From: CAYNFR01 sp964616755
GTDB lineage: Bacteria; Bacteroidota; Bacteroidia; Chitinophagales; Saprospiraceae
DNA: 64,000 bases
Direction of reading: 5' to 3'
Assembly: GCA_964616755.1 (NCBI GenBank)
Contig: CAZTSI010000005.1
Span: forward strand, 53,166 to 117,165
Positions 63,675 through 64,000 of this stretch are shown piece by piece; the first letter of the stretch is position 1; each line of letters opens with the position of its first letter. Below the pieces are notes generated by a model. The model did not search any database. It was given only the letters and a program-made list of their open reading frames with translations, and was not told the origin of the DNA. A program made the translations under genes and the position numbers.

Positions 63675-64000
<326 letters not shown>

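Overview
The window is chromosomal DNA from a member of the Bacteroidota, most likely a free-living, Saprospira/Lewinella-like lineage (inference). The evidence is a very large repeat protein with a gliding-type (T9SS type B) C-terminal sorting domain, an Oar-like TonB-dependent receptor, several SPI or lipoprotein beta-rich proteins, moderately AT-rich DNA, promoters resembling the Bacteroidota -7 consensus TAnnTTTG, and starts that mostly lack a Shine-Dalgarno sequence. No tRNA, rRNA, insertion sequence, prophage or CRISPR array was seen.

Layout. 1-5187: 3' part of a giant secreted repeat protein. 5258-8631: HDAC-family deacetylase and PriA. 8790-11404: a two-gene lysine-catabolism unit (saccharopine/lysine-6-dehydrogenase-like enzyme plus ALDH7). 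11409-16205: six-gene minus-strand run (DUF2520 dehydrogenase-like, small unknown, SMP-30-like, SDR, APH-like kinase, secreted protein). 16276-18084: cNMP-binding/patatin protein, overlapping convergently with ccmF; then ccmE and kdtA on the minus strand. 22636-26392: rfbB and an SLBB polysaccharide export protein. 26445-28648: gapA-pgk with a clear terminator. 28839-33518: Tat-exported Gfo/Idh oxidoreductase and a BNR/sortilin-like protein. 33618-39387: lipoprotein, mutS, two secreted proteins, holA. 39403-44861: homogentisate (Tyr/Phe) catabolic genes hmgA and fahA, with a flavin reductase-like gene, a DUF6265 gene and a GH32 fructan hydrolase in the same run, divergent from a TetR regulator. 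45528-48446: two unknown exported proteins. 48521-54938: complete trp operon trpEGDCFBA. 55200-63674: coiled-coil membrane protein, DEDDy exonuclease, Oar-like receptor, PyrR-like phosphoribosyltransferase, and a three-gene Fe-S (Hdr-like) cluster. 63675-64000: no firm gene; contains a tetranucleotide repeat.

The most notable finding is in the 261-nt gap upstream of trpE. It holds a 22-codon leader ORF with three consecutive Trp codons, followed by a 15-bp hairpin with a U-tract ending 13 nt before the trpE ATG. Two nested complementary segments could form a mutually exclusive antiterminator. This has the full layout of a ribosome-mediated trp attenuator, here in a Bacteroidota genome. Secondary points are a palindromic operator candidate between hmgA and tetR, a CxxxY-type CcmE, internal segmental duplication in the giant adhesin-like protein, and a (TCTA)n microsatellite near the right edge.
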